Origin: JBFLYO01 sp040756745
GTDB taxonomy: Bacteria; Bacteroidota; Ignavibacteria; UBA10030; UBA6906
Assembly (NCBI GenBank): GCA_040756745.1
Contig: JBFLYO010000024.1
Coordinates: 1-60,276, forward strand
Reading direction: 5' to 3'
Length of the DNA stretch: 60,276 bases
Below, one piece after another: positions 59,725-60,276 of this stretch (position 1 is its first letter; each line of letters starts with the position of its first letter). The notes beneath the pieces were generated by a model, which saw only the letters and a program-made list of their open reading frames with translations, did not search any database and was not told the origin of the DNA. The position numbers and the translations under genes are program-made.

Positions 59725-60276
59725 ATGAAAAAGACCGTTCTTCTGATCAGCGGCTTCTTCACCATTCTGCTTCTCAGCAGCTCGACTGCCCGTGCGCAGG
59801 CGACGCATCTTGTTGTCACGTCCGTCAATGGCGGTGTCAACCCTCAGGCCGGCGCGCCATTCAACGTCGTGGTAGTAGCGAAGAACGCTCTCGAGCAACC
59901 GGACACCGTGATCACGAATACGACGGTTACGCTCACTCTTAACACGGGAACCGGAACACTCGGGGGTACTCTCACAGCGATCATTAACTCGGGCGATTCC
60001 ACGGCAACCGTAACCGGCGTAACCTATACGAAAGCTGAGTCTGGGGTGATCCTGACCGCAAGCGCGACGGCTGGCGATCCGCTTCTTCCGGGGAACAGCC
60101 CATCGTTTACCGTTGATCCGGGCCCGGCAGCACAGCTTACGTTTGGCGTGCAGCCCTCGAACACGGTTGCCGGGGCAACGATGTCGCCTGCGGTAACGGT
60201 GAGGATCGAGGATGCCAACGGTAACCTCGTCACGACGGACACCCGCAATGTGAGTCTGGCCATTGGCACGAATCCC
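59725..60276 (+). CDS. Start of a secreted Ig-like-repeat protein, cut by the window end
   Basis: An open frame of 184 codons begins at ATG 59725 and runs off the window without a stop. The signal peptide is MKKTVLLISGFFTILLLSSS, cut likely after ARA. Two beta-sandwich repeats follow: one from THLVVTSVNGGVNPQAGAPF, the second from AQLTFGVQPSNTVAGATMSP. The second matches the bacterial Ig-like repeats (PAVTVRIEDANGNLVT) found in very long adhesin-like T9SS proteins. The full gene is probably much longer; its C-terminal domain is outside the window. Confidence 0.85.
   Translation, partial: MKKTVLLISGFFTILLLSSSTARAQATHLVVTSVNGGVNPQAGAPFNVVVVAKNALEQPDTVITNTTVTLTLNTGTGTLGGTLTAIINSGDSTATVTGVTYTKAESGVILTASATAGDPLLPGNSPSFTVDPGPAAQLTFGVQPSNTVAGATMSPAVTVRIEDANGNLVTTDTRNVSLAIGTNP

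Overview
The window is a GC-rich (roughly 60%) chromosomal segment of a Gram-negative, type IX secretion (T9SS) bacterium. It carries porU, porV, sprA and porX. Its secreted proteins end in NYPNPFNP-type C-terminal sorting domains, and it also has lptF/lptG, gmhB and a sphingolipid-type PLP synthase. This points to the Bacteroidota/Chlorobiota group. The style of the sorting domains and the use of E. coli-like TTGACA-17-TATAAT promoters and Shine-Dalgarno sites, rather than the -33/-7 promoters of Bacteroidia, make an Ignavibacteria-like lineage the best guess. This placement is inference; there is no rRNA in the window. No IS element, phage, integrase or CRISPR array was seen.

Layout. 1-490: initiator tRNA-Met with its own promoter, plus two low-complexity palindromes. 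0.5-4.2 kb: a short-chain dehydrogenase, a serine palmitoyltransferase-like enzyme and a GNAT-like acyltransferase, a plausible bacterial ceramide pathway; then ilvE-type aminotransferase and a universal stress protein. 5.8-13.6 kb, minus strand: a compact operon glgA-gmhB-lipoprotein-barrel-glyA-tatC-polyprenyl synthase. 13.6-14.0 kb: a divergent promoter pair and a ~200-nt structured transcription unit ending in an intrinsic terminator (6S-like candidate). 14.0-26.6 kb: porU, porV, a degenerate M6-like protein, a metallopeptidase/beta-propeller/Omp85-barrel fusion and a DUF5683-like protein. 26.8-29.3 kb, minus: lptG and lptF. 29.5-38.3 kb: sprA and porX. 38.3-45.4 kb: housekeeping genes (tsaE, tsaB, accD, an arginase C-terminal relic, panC, a GlmU-like nucleotidyltransferase, a small envelope protein, a LytR_C protein, rsfS, argS). 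45.4-50.3 kb: a tight four-gene cassette of NadE-like amide synthase, AsnB, acyl carrier protein and AMP-forming ligase. 50.4-50.9 kb, minus: a hexapeptide acetyltransferase. 51.0-58.7 kb: four paralogous secreted beta-helix proteins, interleaved with an SGNH-like lipoprotein. 59.1 kb to the end: a small membrane-anchored protein and the start of a large Ig-like-repeat secreted protein.

How the genes fit together. Much of the window builds or populates the outer membrane: LPS export (LptFG) and core heptose (GmhB), possible ceramide synthesis, the T9SS translocon (SprA), its sorting peptidase and shuttle (PorU/PorV), its response regulator (PorX), and several T9SS cargo proteins. The 45-59 kb block looks like an accessory surface-glycan locus. 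A carrier-protein-linked acyl or amino group may be activated and amidated by the cytoplasmic cassette, while beta-helix proteins and the SGNH lipoprotein act on the product outside. That functional reading is inference from family membership and gene order.

The most unusual observations are: (i) long imperfect palindromes built of 6-8 bp units at gene ends, one array of which forms the hydrophobic core of a signal peptide; (ii) the 6S-like RNA candidate in front of porU; (iii) an M6-like protein whose zinc-site residues are replaced; (iv) the NadE/AsnB/ACP/ligase cassette with the beta-helix quartet; (v) an exact 11-bp dyad overlapping a perfect consensus promoter.
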